A DNA stretch of 46,223 bases from DATMQA01 sp035566895 (GTDB lineage Bacteria > Verrucomicrobiota > Verrucomicrobiia > Limisphaerales > UBA8199). How positions within the stretch are numbered: position 1 is the first letter of the stretch; every line of letters starts with the position of its first letter. Under the pieces are notes generated by a model. That model was not told where the DNA came from and did not search any database. It saw only the letters and a program-made list of their open reading frames with translations. This document shows, piece by piece, positions 32,936-41,893 of this stretch. The translations under genes and the position numbers were made by a program. The stretch covers positions 1-46,223 of the forward strand of contig DATMQA010000185.1 of the NCBI GenBank assembly GCA_035566895.1, given 5' to 3'.

Positions 32936-33052
32936 TCCTTCACCGGCCGGTTCATTTCACCATAACACGCGTGCGGGCAACACTTTGCCTGCGGAGCGAC
33001 GGATCAACCTCCAGACCCCTCATCACCCAAAAGGGTTCTGTATGACGATTGT

Positions 33053-33487
33053 ATGACAAAATTCTACCTTCGGGGTCGAAAAATTCAGTTCTGGGAGGAA
33101 GACATGAAAGCCAATTGTGCCTTCCCCGAAACGGTCGAACACAAGTCGTGTACGGCCACCATTTACCACCAGCAACACAGAAGCGGCGTGCGTTTTGAAG
33201 TTCGCTACTACGACGTCGACGGCTCGATGCAACGGCTCACCTTTCCACCTACTCCTCCGCAAAGAAGTTCGCGGAAACGGCGGTGAAGCTCGCGGCCAAC
33301 CGGGAGCACTTCGTTACGCTCCGCGGTCGTGACGCTTTCGAATACCAGGGGGCCCTCGAGACCCTGACGCCTTTGGGCCCGTCAATTTCGCAGGCGGCGA
33401 CGCTGATCGCAGGGCATCATCGCCAGGCTGGCCGGCCAGGGAACGCTGCCGGAGGCGGTTAAATATTTCCTGGAGAACCGGCCGCAG
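33053..33487 (+). pseudogene. Decayed tyrosine recombinase, N-terminal half
   Basis: Three successive frames join into the N-terminal half of a Verrucomicrobial integrase. The pieces are ATIYHQQHRSGVRFEVRYYD with VDGSMQRLTF, then (new frame) STYSSAKKFAETAVKL with HFVTLRGRDAFEYQGALETL, then (new frame) IIARLAGQGTLPEAVKYFLE. Single-base shifts lie near 33247 and 33412. The catalytic domain is missing; the sequence joins a truncated exported-protein gene on the other strand at about 33488. It differs from the intact integrase and records an earlier insertion at this att region. Confidence 0.65.
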
Positions 33488-33747
33488 CACTCGCCATCGA
33501 AGCCATTGGTGGTGTTGACGATTTGGTTGCCAAGATCCCGGTGGATAAAGGGCACTCCATTGATGTTGCTCGGAGGGTTGGTGTTGTTGCCGAAATCAAT
33601 ACAGAACAAATAGGTGTTCGTGGCGCTGATCCCGGTGGCCGCATCTGTGCCGGTCGCCGGAAGATTCACCACGGTGATCGTGCCGGCGACACTCGACGCG
33701 GCGGTGAGCAGCGCTGCCAGCGTGAGCACCGCCAACCTCCGCTTCAA
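33488..33747 (-). pseudogene. Truncated exported protein
   Basis: A signal peptide (LAVLTLAALLTAASSVAG) is followed by TITVVNLPATGTDAATGISA, a common opening of Verrucomicrobial exported proteins, and CIDFGNNTN. The native sequence ends at about NGFDGECCG; the frame then runs antisense through the integrase relic. A TTG at 33747 is the best start. About 85 residues survive. Confidence 0.5.
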
Positions 33748-33775
33748 GGATTGGGTAGGATGTGATCGGACGTCA

Positions 33776-36469
33776 CTAAGGATTTGACGGCGTTTCGTTG
33801 AACCGGTAAGCGCCAGCGCCCACAAGACATTTAACGGAGGAATCCTCTTCCTGGACCGCGAGCACCCCCGGATCCGGCGGGACATCCGATCTTGCAGGCC
33901 ACAACCGCTTGCCGGATTCCGTGATGGTGAGATTTCCGTTGGCAAGTTTGGGAAGATAAATGGAGGCTTGCGTATTAGCTGGAACGTCAACCGAAAGAGA
34001 CAATTGGCCATTGGCGCTTTTCTCCCAACGGGTCGTGATGAGGCCCTTCACCGTGGGAACCGTGCCTTCGGCAAAAGTCAGGCCATCCGTTTCCGGCCGG
34101 ACATCGAAGGTGGCAAATCCGCCGCTCGTGGGCTGGATGCCGGAGATGTATTTGAGAAAAATATAGGCCGGATAAGAAGTCCAGGCGTGGTTCGGTTGAT
34201 AGCCGCGGACAAGTTGGAAACCCTCCCAACAGGCTTTGTCCGAGTCCAGCATGGGACGATAGCGGGCCAAGTCGCGCACTGCGAACGCCCCGCCGCCGGC
34301 ATTGAACAATCCGCTGTAAAATGCGTCGCCGCCGTAGCCGCCAATGTCTGGTTTTCCCGCCTGTTCAATTGTGGCCAGAATTTTGGACTTGTCCTCCGCC
34401 GGCTCAATGCCGAAGCGCAGCGCCCAAGCTGAAGCGAGCGGATACATTCCATTCGTGTCAGTTCGCGCCAGATAGTATTTACCTTTGAACAAATGAGCAT
34501 TGATACCGGCTTTGACTTCCTCTGCCTGCCATGAATAGTCTTGGCTTTGATTCGTTTGTCCCAACACGGAAAACACACAGGAGGCGATGCGCAGGTTTTC
34601 ATAGTATTGGCACGCGGTGGCGACGTTGTAACCACCGTCGGGCATTTTGCCGCCGGCATAGTCGGAAATCCGCCAACCGGGAGGATTGAGCAACCTGGTG
34701 GTTGGATCCTGGAAAGGTTTAAGCCATTCCATAAAGCGCGTCAGGCGCGGCTCCATCTCGCGGAGGATCGTCCTGTCACCCGAAAATAGATACTGCTGCC
34801 AGAGCAACATTGGCCAATACATCGCCCATTCGGGAATCAGGCGGAGTTGCTGGCCTGGAGCTGGAAGTTCCGCACGCCGGTGTCCCGGGCTGCAGGCGGA
34901 AAAACATCCGCTGGGAAGCTGTTCTGCCGCATAATCACGCACGGTCTTGTCAATCATCGTCGTGTCGCGGTGATTGTAGAGCAGAACGTTGCCAATGTTC
35001 CAACTGTCGGCCAGCCACGACGCTTGTTCGCGATTGGCATCCACGCTGATAATGCCTTGCTGAATGTTCTGCCGAGCCGAACGCTCGCACAGCTCGTAAA
35101 TGTCATTGAGCAAATCGTTGGAACAATGAAAACGCCCCGCCACGTCGGCGTCGCAATAAGCCCACATCCCGCGCACGGCGGAAGCTTTCAATTTCCCTGC
35201 GTAGCCGGTGATCTGAAGCACTTGGAACGACGTGTGCCGTCCGAAGTCCGCATGCCAAGTTTCCGTGCCGCCGTGGCAGATATATTCGTCCCAGCCGGCG
35301 GGGCTTCGTCCGTTCCTCATTTGAAAGTATGCGACGCGAACTTTGTCTCCCGAATGATTTTCGCGCATGGTGAGTTTGGGCCAGCCGTCAATACAGCGTC
35401 CGAAATCCACCAGCCAGGCGCCGTTGGTTTGGGTGATGCTGACGGGTTTGAGTTCAGCTTGTTCCCGTTCCACCGGCGCCATTTGCGCGAATCGATGATA
35501 ATCAGACCGGTCCACCACCGTAGCGGAGGCCCAACCTGAATCGTCAAATCCGGTGGTATGCCAACCCACGGGCTCTAAACGCGAATCAAACTGAATTGCC
35601 CGGTTCCACGGGCTGCGGTAGGAGTTAGTTCCAGTGTCCTCGATAAAGGCGGTGCGAGCCAGGACCTTCCAGGATTCATCGGTTCGTATCTTCGAAGACG
35701 TCCCATCCGGATAGGTCAGCCGCACTTCCAATAAAAAGGCTGGCTGAGCATCGATACCCGCATTATACCAATGGTCCCGCCAATGTCCGAGGGCGGAAAA
35801 TACGTTTGTGCCGGTGGTAAGAATTTTGGTAACGTCATAGGCATTGTATTGCCCGTAAAGGTAAGGATCACATCGCGCCGGGCCATGGCCTAGAAGCTGT
35901 CCGTTGCAATAGAGAAGGTAATCGTTGTGCGCCGTCACGTAGGCCTTGGCCAGCCCAGGTTTGTTCGTCACCACGAACGTCTTTCGGAAATAGGCGAAAT
36001 TATTCGCGTTGGTGGTCTCATCCCAAATGTGCTTTGCCTCCCATTCGTCTTGCGCCAATCCGGTGTCAAAGTAGTTCGAGGCAGTGTAATCACTAGCCTT
36101 GCCAGTTTGATCCCAAACCCGCACTTTCCACCAGAACCGTGAGGCAGCCGGCAACGGCCGGCCGCAATACTCCACCGAAGCCGACCTGTCCGAATCCACT
36201 TTGCCGCTGTCCCACCAGTCGCCCGCTCCAGCCGCTAAATGCTCGGAGTTTGAAGAAACCAGGATTTGATATGCGGCCTGTCTATGTCCGCGTGCAGTAT
36301 CCACCGACCTCCACGTGAACCTCGTCGTAGCCCGGTCAATCGCCAGCGGGTTGCTCACGCCATTTACGAGCAATCCCACAGGAGCGGATGGCTGGCCGGA
36401 TGCCTCGGGAGCGCTCGAAATCGCGAGCAGCGCAAGGGCAAACTGCAACGCGACGACAGATATTTTCAT
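33776..36469 (-). CDS. Alpha-L-rhamnosidase, GH78 (fourth gene of the operon)
   Basis: 897 residues from MKISVVALQFAL (36469); the longer frame starts inside the preceding gene. A signal peptide is followed by a fibronectin-like N-terminal domain (PVGLLVNGVSNPLAIDR) and the jelly-roll (YFDTGLAQDEW, FAYFRKTFVVTNKPGLAKAY). The six-hairpin catalytic barrel then carries ISVDANREQASWLADSWNIG, which stands where GH78 enzymes have D-x-P-Q-R-E...W-x-G-D. The end domain has FATFDVRPETDGL. GH78 enzymes remove terminal alpha-L-rhamnose with inversion. It is exported to the periplasm or surface. It is 10 bases downstream of the third gene. Confidence 0.88.
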   Translation of the reverse strand: MKISVVALQFALALLAISSAPEASGQPSAPVGLLVNGVSNPLAIDRATTRFTWRSVDTARGHRQAAYQILVSSNSEHLAAGAGDWWDSGKVDSDRSASVEYCGRPLPAASRFWWKVRVWDQTGKASDYTASNYFDTGLAQDEWEAKHIWDETTNANNFAYFRKTFVVTNKPGLAKAYVTAHNDYLLYCNGQLLGHGPARCDPYLYGQYNAYDVTKILTTGTNVFSALGHWRDHWYNAGIDAQPAFLLEVRLTYPDGTSSKIRTDESWKVLARTAFIEDTGTNSYRSPWNRAIQFDSRLEPVGWHTTGFDDSGWASATVVDRSDYHRFAQMAPVEREQAELKPVSITQTNGAWLVDFGRCIDGWPKLTMRENHSGDKVRVAYFQMRNGRSPAGWDEYICHGGTETWHADFGRHTSFQVLQITGYAGKLKASAVRGMWAYCDADVAGRFHCSNDLLNDIYELCERSARQNIQQGIISVDANREQASWLADSWNIGNVLLYNHRDTTMIDKTVRDYAAEQLPSGCFSACSPGHRRAELPAPGQQLRLIPEWAMYWPMLLWQQYLFSGDRTILREMEPRLTRFMEWLKPFQDPTTRLLNPPGWRISDYAGGKMPDGGYNVATACQYYENLRIASCVFSVLGQTNQSQDYSWQAEEVKAGINAHLFKGKYYLARTDTNGMYPLASAWALRFGIEPAEDKSKILATIEQAGKPDIGGYGGDAFYSGLFNAGGGAFAVRDLARYRPMLDSDKACWEGFQLVRGYQPNHAWTSYPAYIFLKYISGIQPTSGGFATFDVRPETDGLTFAEGTVPTVKGLITTRWEKSANGQLSLSVDVPANTQASIYLPKLANGNLTITESGKRLWPARSDVPPDPGVLAVQEEDSSVKCLVGAGAYRFNETPSNP

Positions 36470-36479
36470 AAGTGGAAAA

Positions 36480-39257
36480 TCACGGCACTTTGCTGAACCG
36501 GTAAGCGCCCGCGCCAGCCAGACATTTGATCGAGGCAGCTTCTTCCGAGACGGCGAGCACTCCGGGGTCTTCAACTTCCGATTTTGCCGGCCAGAGAGGT
36601 TTTCCGGATTCGGTGATGGTGAAATTCCCCTTTGAAGGTTTGGGGATGTAGATAGAGGCGCAGGTGTTGGGCGGAACGTTGACCCAGAGAGCAAACCGTC
36701 CGTCGGCGCTTTGCTCCCACCGGGTCGTGATGAGGCCCTTCACCGTGGGAACCGTGCCCTCGGCAAAAGTCAGGCCGCCCGTTTCCGGCCGGACATCGAA
36801 GGTGGCAAATCCACCGCTCGTGGGCTGGATGCCGGAGATGTATTTCAGGAACAGATACCCGGGATAGGCAGTCCAGGCGTGGTTCACTTCATCATTGCCG
36901 AGGTGGAAAGTTTCCCAATTGGCTTTGTTGCCCTCGAGCATGGGACGATAGCGGGCCAAATCGCGGACGACAAAATCGCCGCCGCCCGCATTGAGCACGC
37001 CGCTGTAAAAGGCATCGCCACCGTAACCGCCGATATTTGGTGTCCCCGGAGCCAGGATCGTGGCGAGGACTTTGGCCCGAGCTGCCGGTGGCAGCAGGTC
37101 AAAGCGCAACGCCCACGCGGAGGCGAGCGGAAACATTTCCTTTCGGTCCGTGCGGGCGAGATAGTATTCGCCGTTGAACAGGTGGGCATTGATGCCGGCT
37201 TTGACGGCCTCCGCCTGGCGGGCATAGGCATCGCCTTGGTTCGTCTGGCCCAAGACTGAATACACCTGCGAGGCAATGCGGAGGTTTTCATAATACTGGC
37301 AAGCGGTGGCGATGTTGTAACCGCCGTTGGGCAGGTTGCCGCCCGCATAATCGGAAATCCGCCACAAGGGAGGATTCAGCAGCCGGGTGGCAGGGTCTTG
37401 ATAAGATCTAAGCCAATCCAGGAAATGCGTCAGCCGCGGGGCCATTTCGCGCAGCAGCGTCCGGTCGCCCGAAAAGAGGTATTGTTCCCACAGCAGCATC
37501 GGCCAATACATCGACCACTCAGGGATGCGGGCGGACCGCTGCGCCGGGCAACAGGCCGGAAAGTCGCCGTTGGGAAGCTGGGCCCGCCCGTAGTCCCGCA
37601 CCACCTTGTCGATCATCATGGTATCCCGGTGATTATAAAGCAGGACGTTGCCGATGTTCCAACTGTCGGCCGTCCAGGGCGACTGTTCCCGATTGGCGTC
37701 CACGCTGATGATGGCCTGCTGCACGTTTTGCCGGGCGGACCGCTCGCACATTTCGTAAATGTCATTGAGCAAAGGGCTCGAGCAACGGAAACCTCCGGCC
37801 ACATCGGCATCGCAATAAGCCCAAATCGCGCGCACGTCGGAAGCTTTCAACTTCCCCCCGTAGCCGATGATCTTAAGCTCTTGGAAGGAAGCGTGGCGTC
37901 CGAAGTCGGACTTCCAGGTTTCCGGACCGCCGTGGCAGGTATATTGGTCCCAGCCAGCGGGCTTTCGCTCGCCGGACATCTGAAAGTATTCCACCCGCAC
38001 AAGGTCTCCTGGACGATTCGCGTGCAGGGTCAGTTTGGGCCAACCGTCGAGGCACCACCCGAAATCCACCAGCCAGGCGCCATTGGTGAAGGTGACACTC
38101 ACCGGCTTGAGCTCCGCATGTTCGGTTTCAGCCGGCGCCATCTGCGCAAACAAATGGTAACCGGCCCGAGCCACGACGGTGGCCGAGGCCCAACCGGAAT
38201 CGTCGAAGCCGGCCTTCCGCCAATCGACAGGTTCCCCGCGCGAATCGAATTGAATGGCGGCGCGGTTGCTCGCCCCGCCGTTGCCCCAGTCGGGTTCGAC
38301 GAATTCGGGTGGTTGAGCACTTGTTTCTTCCGGTATGGTCCACATGTTCGGGGGATTCGTCCGGTGCTTGGGCGGCACGGGGGGAGCGCCGTCGGGTCCC
38401 GGTTTCCTCACGATGATGGGGAAATAGGCCGCGTTGCTCTCGATAAAGGCGGTGTCGGCCAGCACTTTCCACGACTCATCCGTGGCGAGCCTGAAAGGCG
38501 ACACATCGGAATAATCCAGCCGCGCTTCCAGCCGAAAGGCAGGTCTGGCGTCGATGCCCGAATCGTTCCAGGTCCCCTGCCAATGGCCCATGGCCGCGAA
38601 CACGTTTGAACCCGGTTTCACCAGTCCGGTAATGTCGTAGGCGTTATACTGGCCGTTATGATAGGGATCGCACCGAGCTGGGCCGCGGCCCAGGATTTGT
38701 CCGTTGAAGAACAGCAGGTAATCGTTGTGCGCGGTGACATAGACCTTGGCAAGGTCCGGCTTGCGTGGGACCGCAAAGGTCTTCCGGAAATAAGCAAAAT
38801 TGTTCACATTGGTCGTTCCATCCCAGATGTAACGCGCCGTCCAGTCAGGTTGCGACAAGCCAGTATCAAAAGAAGCCGGAGCGCTGAAAGGGCTGGGTTT
38901 GCCGATTTGATCCCAGGTGCGAACTTTCCACCAGAACCGCGTGGCGGGCGGCAAGGGCTTGCCCGCGTACTCAACTGAGGCGGATTCGGTCGAATCCACT
39001 TTTCGGCTGTCCCACCAATCGCTGGTGCCTGCGGCTAGACGCTCGATGTTTGAGGCCACCAGAATCTGATACGCAGTTTGGGTGGCCCCTCGGCTGGTCT
39101 CCGCCGACCTCCAGGTGAAGCGGGTGGCGTCCCGGTCGATCGCCAGCGGGTCGCTCACGCCATTGACGAGCAGGCCCTCGGGCGGCGCAGGTTTGGCCGG
39201 AGCCTGGAATGCCAGGGCGGTGGCGAGTAAGAGGGAGGAAGTTAGATGCCGCATCAT
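36480..39257 (-). CDS. Alpha-L-rhamnosidase, GH78 (third gene of the operon)
   Basis: 925 residues, with signal peptide SLLLATALAFQAPAKPA. The domain plan is the same as in its two paralogues, with an extra 40-residue loop near residue 300 (VRKPGPDGAPPVPPKHRTN) that the gene at 33776 lacks. The catalytic region reads ISVDANREQSPWTADSWNIG. The 3' part shares a stretch of about 130 bp with 33776-36469 with few mismatches (36721-36848 against 34031-34158), a sign of recent duplication or gene conversion. It overlaps the upstream glycosidase gene by ATGA. Confidence 0.9.
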   Translation of the reverse strand: MMRHLTSSLLLATALAFQAPAKPAPPEGLLVNGVSDPLAIDRDATRFTWRSAETSRGATQTAYQILVASNIERLAAGTSDWWDSRKVDSTESASVEYAGKPLPPATRFWWKVRTWDQIGKPSPFSAPASFDTGLSQPDWTARYIWDGTTNVNNFAYFRKTFAVPRKPDLAKVYVTAHNDYLLFFNGQILGRGPARCDPYHNGQYNAYDITGLVKPGSNVFAAMGHWQGTWNDSGIDARPAFRLEARLDYSDVSPFRLATDESWKVLADTAFIESNAAYFPIIVRKPGPDGAPPVPPKHRTNPPNMWTIPEETSAQPPEFVEPDWGNGGASNRAAIQFDSRGEPVDWRKAGFDDSGWASATVVARAGYHLFAQMAPAETEHAELKPVSVTFTNGAWLVDFGWCLDGWPKLTLHANRPGDLVRVEYFQMSGERKPAGWDQYTCHGGPETWKSDFGRHASFQELKIIGYGGKLKASDVRAIWAYCDADVAGGFRCSSPLLNDIYEMCERSARQNVQQAIISVDANREQSPWTADSWNIGNVLLYNHRDTMMIDKVVRDYGRAQLPNGDFPACCPAQRSARIPEWSMYWPMLLWEQYLFSGDRTLLREMAPRLTHFLDWLRSYQDPATRLLNPPLWRISDYAGGNLPNGGYNIATACQYYENLRIASQVYSVLGQTNQGDAYARQAEAVKAGINAHLFNGEYYLARTDRKEMFPLASAWALRFDLLPPAARAKVLATILAPGTPNIGGYGGDAFYSGVLNAGGGDFVVRDLARYRPMLEGNKANWETFHLGNDEVNHAWTAYPGYLFLKYISGIQPTSGGFATFDVRPETGGLTFAEGTVPTVKGLITTRWEQSADGRFALWVNVPPNTCASIYIPKPSKGNFTITESGKPLWPAKSEVEDPGVLAVSEEAASIKCLAGAGAYRFSKVP

Positions 39258-41893
39258 GGTTTATTTGGTTCGGGAGAAGATGCCGGAGCCAACTGAAACC
39301 TTTGGGGCGATGCGTTACTCTGGGAATACTTGAACCTGATTTGACCCGTCTTGTCCGCCTTCAACGCATCATATACTTGGCCGTTGAGCTTCAATTGGTA
39401 AATGATTTTAGGTTGTAGATGTTTCACAATGTGAAGCGTGCTGCCTTTGGCTGCTGGCGATATTTCCGTCCACTGGCGGGATGCGTCCGGTGCGTCGGGC
39501 CAGCTTTCAATCTGAGCTATTAATGGCTGGCCGTTTGGCCGTGAGACGGACATGGCCCAGTCATCGTTCGTGCCCGGGAAGTATTCCAGACCACTGCTCG
39601 TGGCGTTGACGCCAAAAGGATGTGAATCGCGGAAGGTGCAGGCGCGTTCGGTGACGGCGCAACCCTCAGTGTCCAAACCAACGAGATAAAGCCGTCCGCG
39701 CAATTCATATCGAAGTTTGGTGCCGTTGAGTTCGCTGGCCAGGTGCGGCTCGAGGTAAAGGCGGTTGGGTTTAGGCTGAACGCCGTAAATATCGCGATAC
39801 AGGCCCACGATGGCCATGCAGTTTCCGGCCAGAATGTCATCCCCCGCGCCAGCTTGCGAGCGTCTCAGATAACGCTGAAACGACAAACCATCCTCGCCAT
39901 AGCGAGTCAGAACCTTTTTGACATATTTAAGAGCCAGGACAGGATCGTAAGCGGCGTAGGCGCGCACACCCAGTTCATTCCATGACAAAAACAGGTCGCC
40001 ATTTTCATAGCGTGGAAACGGAAAGTTGCTGCCGGCGCCTTCCTCACGTTGATACGGGAAAAAACTCAGCGGCCAGGAAAACAGGCCCTCCTTTTGCATC
40101 TCCTGTTCCATGCGGTCGAGAATGGTTTTCCGCCGGGAGTCGTCGTCACAAATGCCGTAAGCGATGGCGGCGAAATTCACCGGTGTAACCAGGTTGTCGC
40201 CATGGATGGCGCCATCCTTCTCGCGCCAGTAGGCATACGACTGATTCGTGGGATTCCAGAAGCCGCCGTCGGCAACCGGTCGGTTAAAGCTGGCTTTCAA
40301 ACGCGCCGCAAATGCGCGATAAACCGCTGCCTGGGTCGGATCGTTGAGCGTATCTTCGGCCTCCGCCCAGAGCCCCAATGCAGCGTAAAGCTCGGCATTG
40401 ACCAGGGCATTTTGGTAGGAAGCCCAGATGATATCAATCCAGTCACTGCTCTTTTGTTGTTGAATTGAATCGTTCATCATGGCCACCAGGCCGCTGTTTG
40501 AAACCTCCCGACGCATCAGGAAACTCAAGGCCTTTTCGCAGGCGGATTTCTGTCCCGCGAGCCATCGGCGGTCGCCGGTGAGATTGAACTGCTCGGCCAC
40601 GTTGATGACGTAATCCGGCTGGGAATCCAGCAGCCAACCCCACTGGGCTTCATAAAAGCCCAGCGTGTCGAACGTGCCCGGCATCGCGTCCCCGGAGGTA
40701 TAGGTCCAGCGGGATTTGACCCGCCCATCGGCGCCGATGGCGTGGTCGCGCTCGTAATCCAGGCATTTGGAGAAATTGGCAATGTAATCATTTTGGCCCA
40801 GCGCCAACCCGATTTCCGCGAAGAACGGCTCATGCAGGCAGATATAGCCCGAGCGCCAACCGTTGCCGCCCGTCAGCCGTTCGTCGATCACGCCATATCT
40901 GGCCACGGTGTTCAGCAAATCACGGATCCGACTGCCGTCCAGCCCGGGAAAAGTGCCCCGGTCGTAGGCGCTGGCGTAATCCAGCGCTTTTAGCCCAAAT
41001 TCGACGCTGACCTCGGAAGGCTTGACGGGGAACGGCGACCAGAGGTCCTGCCGCTCCCTCAAGAACCGTCTGAGGTTCTGTTTGGGTTTAAGCTCCTCGC
41101 CGCTGACCGCGTAGTTAAAGGAGAACACTCCGTTTCTCTGGCGGGAAAAGCGACCGGCTCCGAACTGGTTGCCTGGCAAGTGCGGGGAAACCCGCAAACA
41201 GTCGCCCGCTTGCGAATTCCAGAACGTCACTTCTCCAAAGTGCGCGCCGTATGTCGCGTTGGTTTTGTCCAGATACTTGTTCCAGATTACACCCCCATTA
41301 TCCAACAGGCCTCCGGTCCAGGTGGCCATGCTGCGGAAATCCCATTCTGGGAACGCCGCGTCTTCTAAAATCGCATCCGCTGGATATTTCCGCGTGATTC
41401 GCCACACAATCTGATCCGGCTTGACGGCAAACCGCCAGGTTTCATGGATCTCAGCACCCCGTTGGCCAAACGCAATTCCGCTCACGGTCAGCGTGTCTTT
41501 GCTCACCGCAACACTGGGCGTGGCAATATTTTTAGAGGTGAACCACTGGCCACCCGCGCGGATGCCGGTGCTGACGCCAGAATCACCGGCCACCTCACGT
41601 CCGCGCACGATGACTTGATCCAGGACACAACGCCCATCGTAATTCAATCTGAGCACAAGCTGGCCCTGCCAGTCGCTCAAGGTGATCAGCTTCCGTTCCG
41701 CGTCCTGGTGAATGCGTTCCTGGCCCAAGGCCGGGTAGGCGGGCCAACCGACCAAGCCAAGCACTAAAACCAGAAAAACAGGCAGGCGGGCTTGCAGACC
41801 CTGCTTGGAGGCTTTGAGCAAATCCCTCCCGCACCGGAGACAGACGTAAGCCGGTCTAATTCGCCTTTTGGTGCAGGCGGTATTGGTTGTCAC
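39254..41893 (-). CDS. Exported six-hairpin glycosidase, not GH78
   Basis: 879 residues. The first 40 residues are basic with CLRCGRDLLKASKQG, then a membrane or signal helix (LPVFLVLVLGLVGWPAYPAL). The first half is a beta-sandwich (LSDWQGQLVLRLNYDGRCVL). The second half is an alpha/alpha barrel, with WEWxSGYI-like text (NGWRSGYICLHEPFFAEIGL), SDWIDIIWASYQNALVNAEL and GDNLVTPVNFAAIAYGI. The C-terminal beta domain covers from PNRLYLEPHLASELNG onward. It resembles families with an (alpha/alpha)6 fold acting on plant or bacterial polysaccharides, but I cannot assign a family number. It is coupled on both sides by ATGA overlaps to rhamnosidase genes, so it probably works on the same glycan. Confidence 0.65.
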   Translation of the reverse strand: MTTNTACTKRRIRPAYVCLRCGRDLLKASKQGLQARLPVFLVLVLGLVGWPAYPALGQERIHQDAERKLITLSDWQGQLVLRLNYDGRCVLDQVIVRGREVAGDSGVSTGIRAGGQWFTSKNIATPSVAVSKDTLTVSGIAFGQRGAEIHETWRFAVKPDQIVWRITRKYPADAILEDAAFPEWDFRSMATWTGGLLDNGGVIWNKYLDKTNATYGAHFGEVTFWNSQAGDCLRVSPHLPGNQFGAGRFSRQRNGVFSFNYAVSGEELKPKQNLRRFLRERQDLWSPFPVKPSEVSVEFGLKALDYASAYDRGTFPGLDGSRIRDLLNTVARYGVIDERLTGGNGWRSGYICLHEPFFAEIGLALGQNDYIANFSKCLDYERDHAIGADGRVKSRWTYTSGDAMPGTFDTLGFYEAQWGWLLDSQPDYVINVAEQFNLTGDRRWLAGQKSACEKALSFLMRREVSNSGLVAMMNDSIQQQKSSDWIDIIWASYQNALVNAELYAALGLWAEAEDTLNDPTQAAVYRAFAARLKASFNRPVADGGFWNPTNQSYAYWREKDGAIHGDNLVTPVNFAAIAYGICDDDSRRKTILDRMEQEMQKEGLFSWPLSFFPYQREEGAGSNFPFPRYENGDLFLSWNELGVRAYAAYDPVLALKYVKKVLTRYGEDGLSFQRYLRRSQAGAGDDILAGNCMAIVGLYRDIYGVQPKPNRLYLEPHLASELNGTKLRYELRGRLYLVGLDTEGCAVTERACTFRDSHPFGVNATSSGLEYFPGTNDDWAMSVSRPNGQPLIAQIESWPDAPDASRQWTEISPAAKGSTLHIVKHLQPKIIYQLKLNGQVYDALKADKTGQIRFKYSQSNASPQRFQLAPASSPEPNKP

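Noticed and set aside
32973..32992. Hairpin GCGGGCAA-CACT-TTGCCTGC after the att site as a terminator
   Set aside because: One mismatch, no T-run and no transcript expected to end there.
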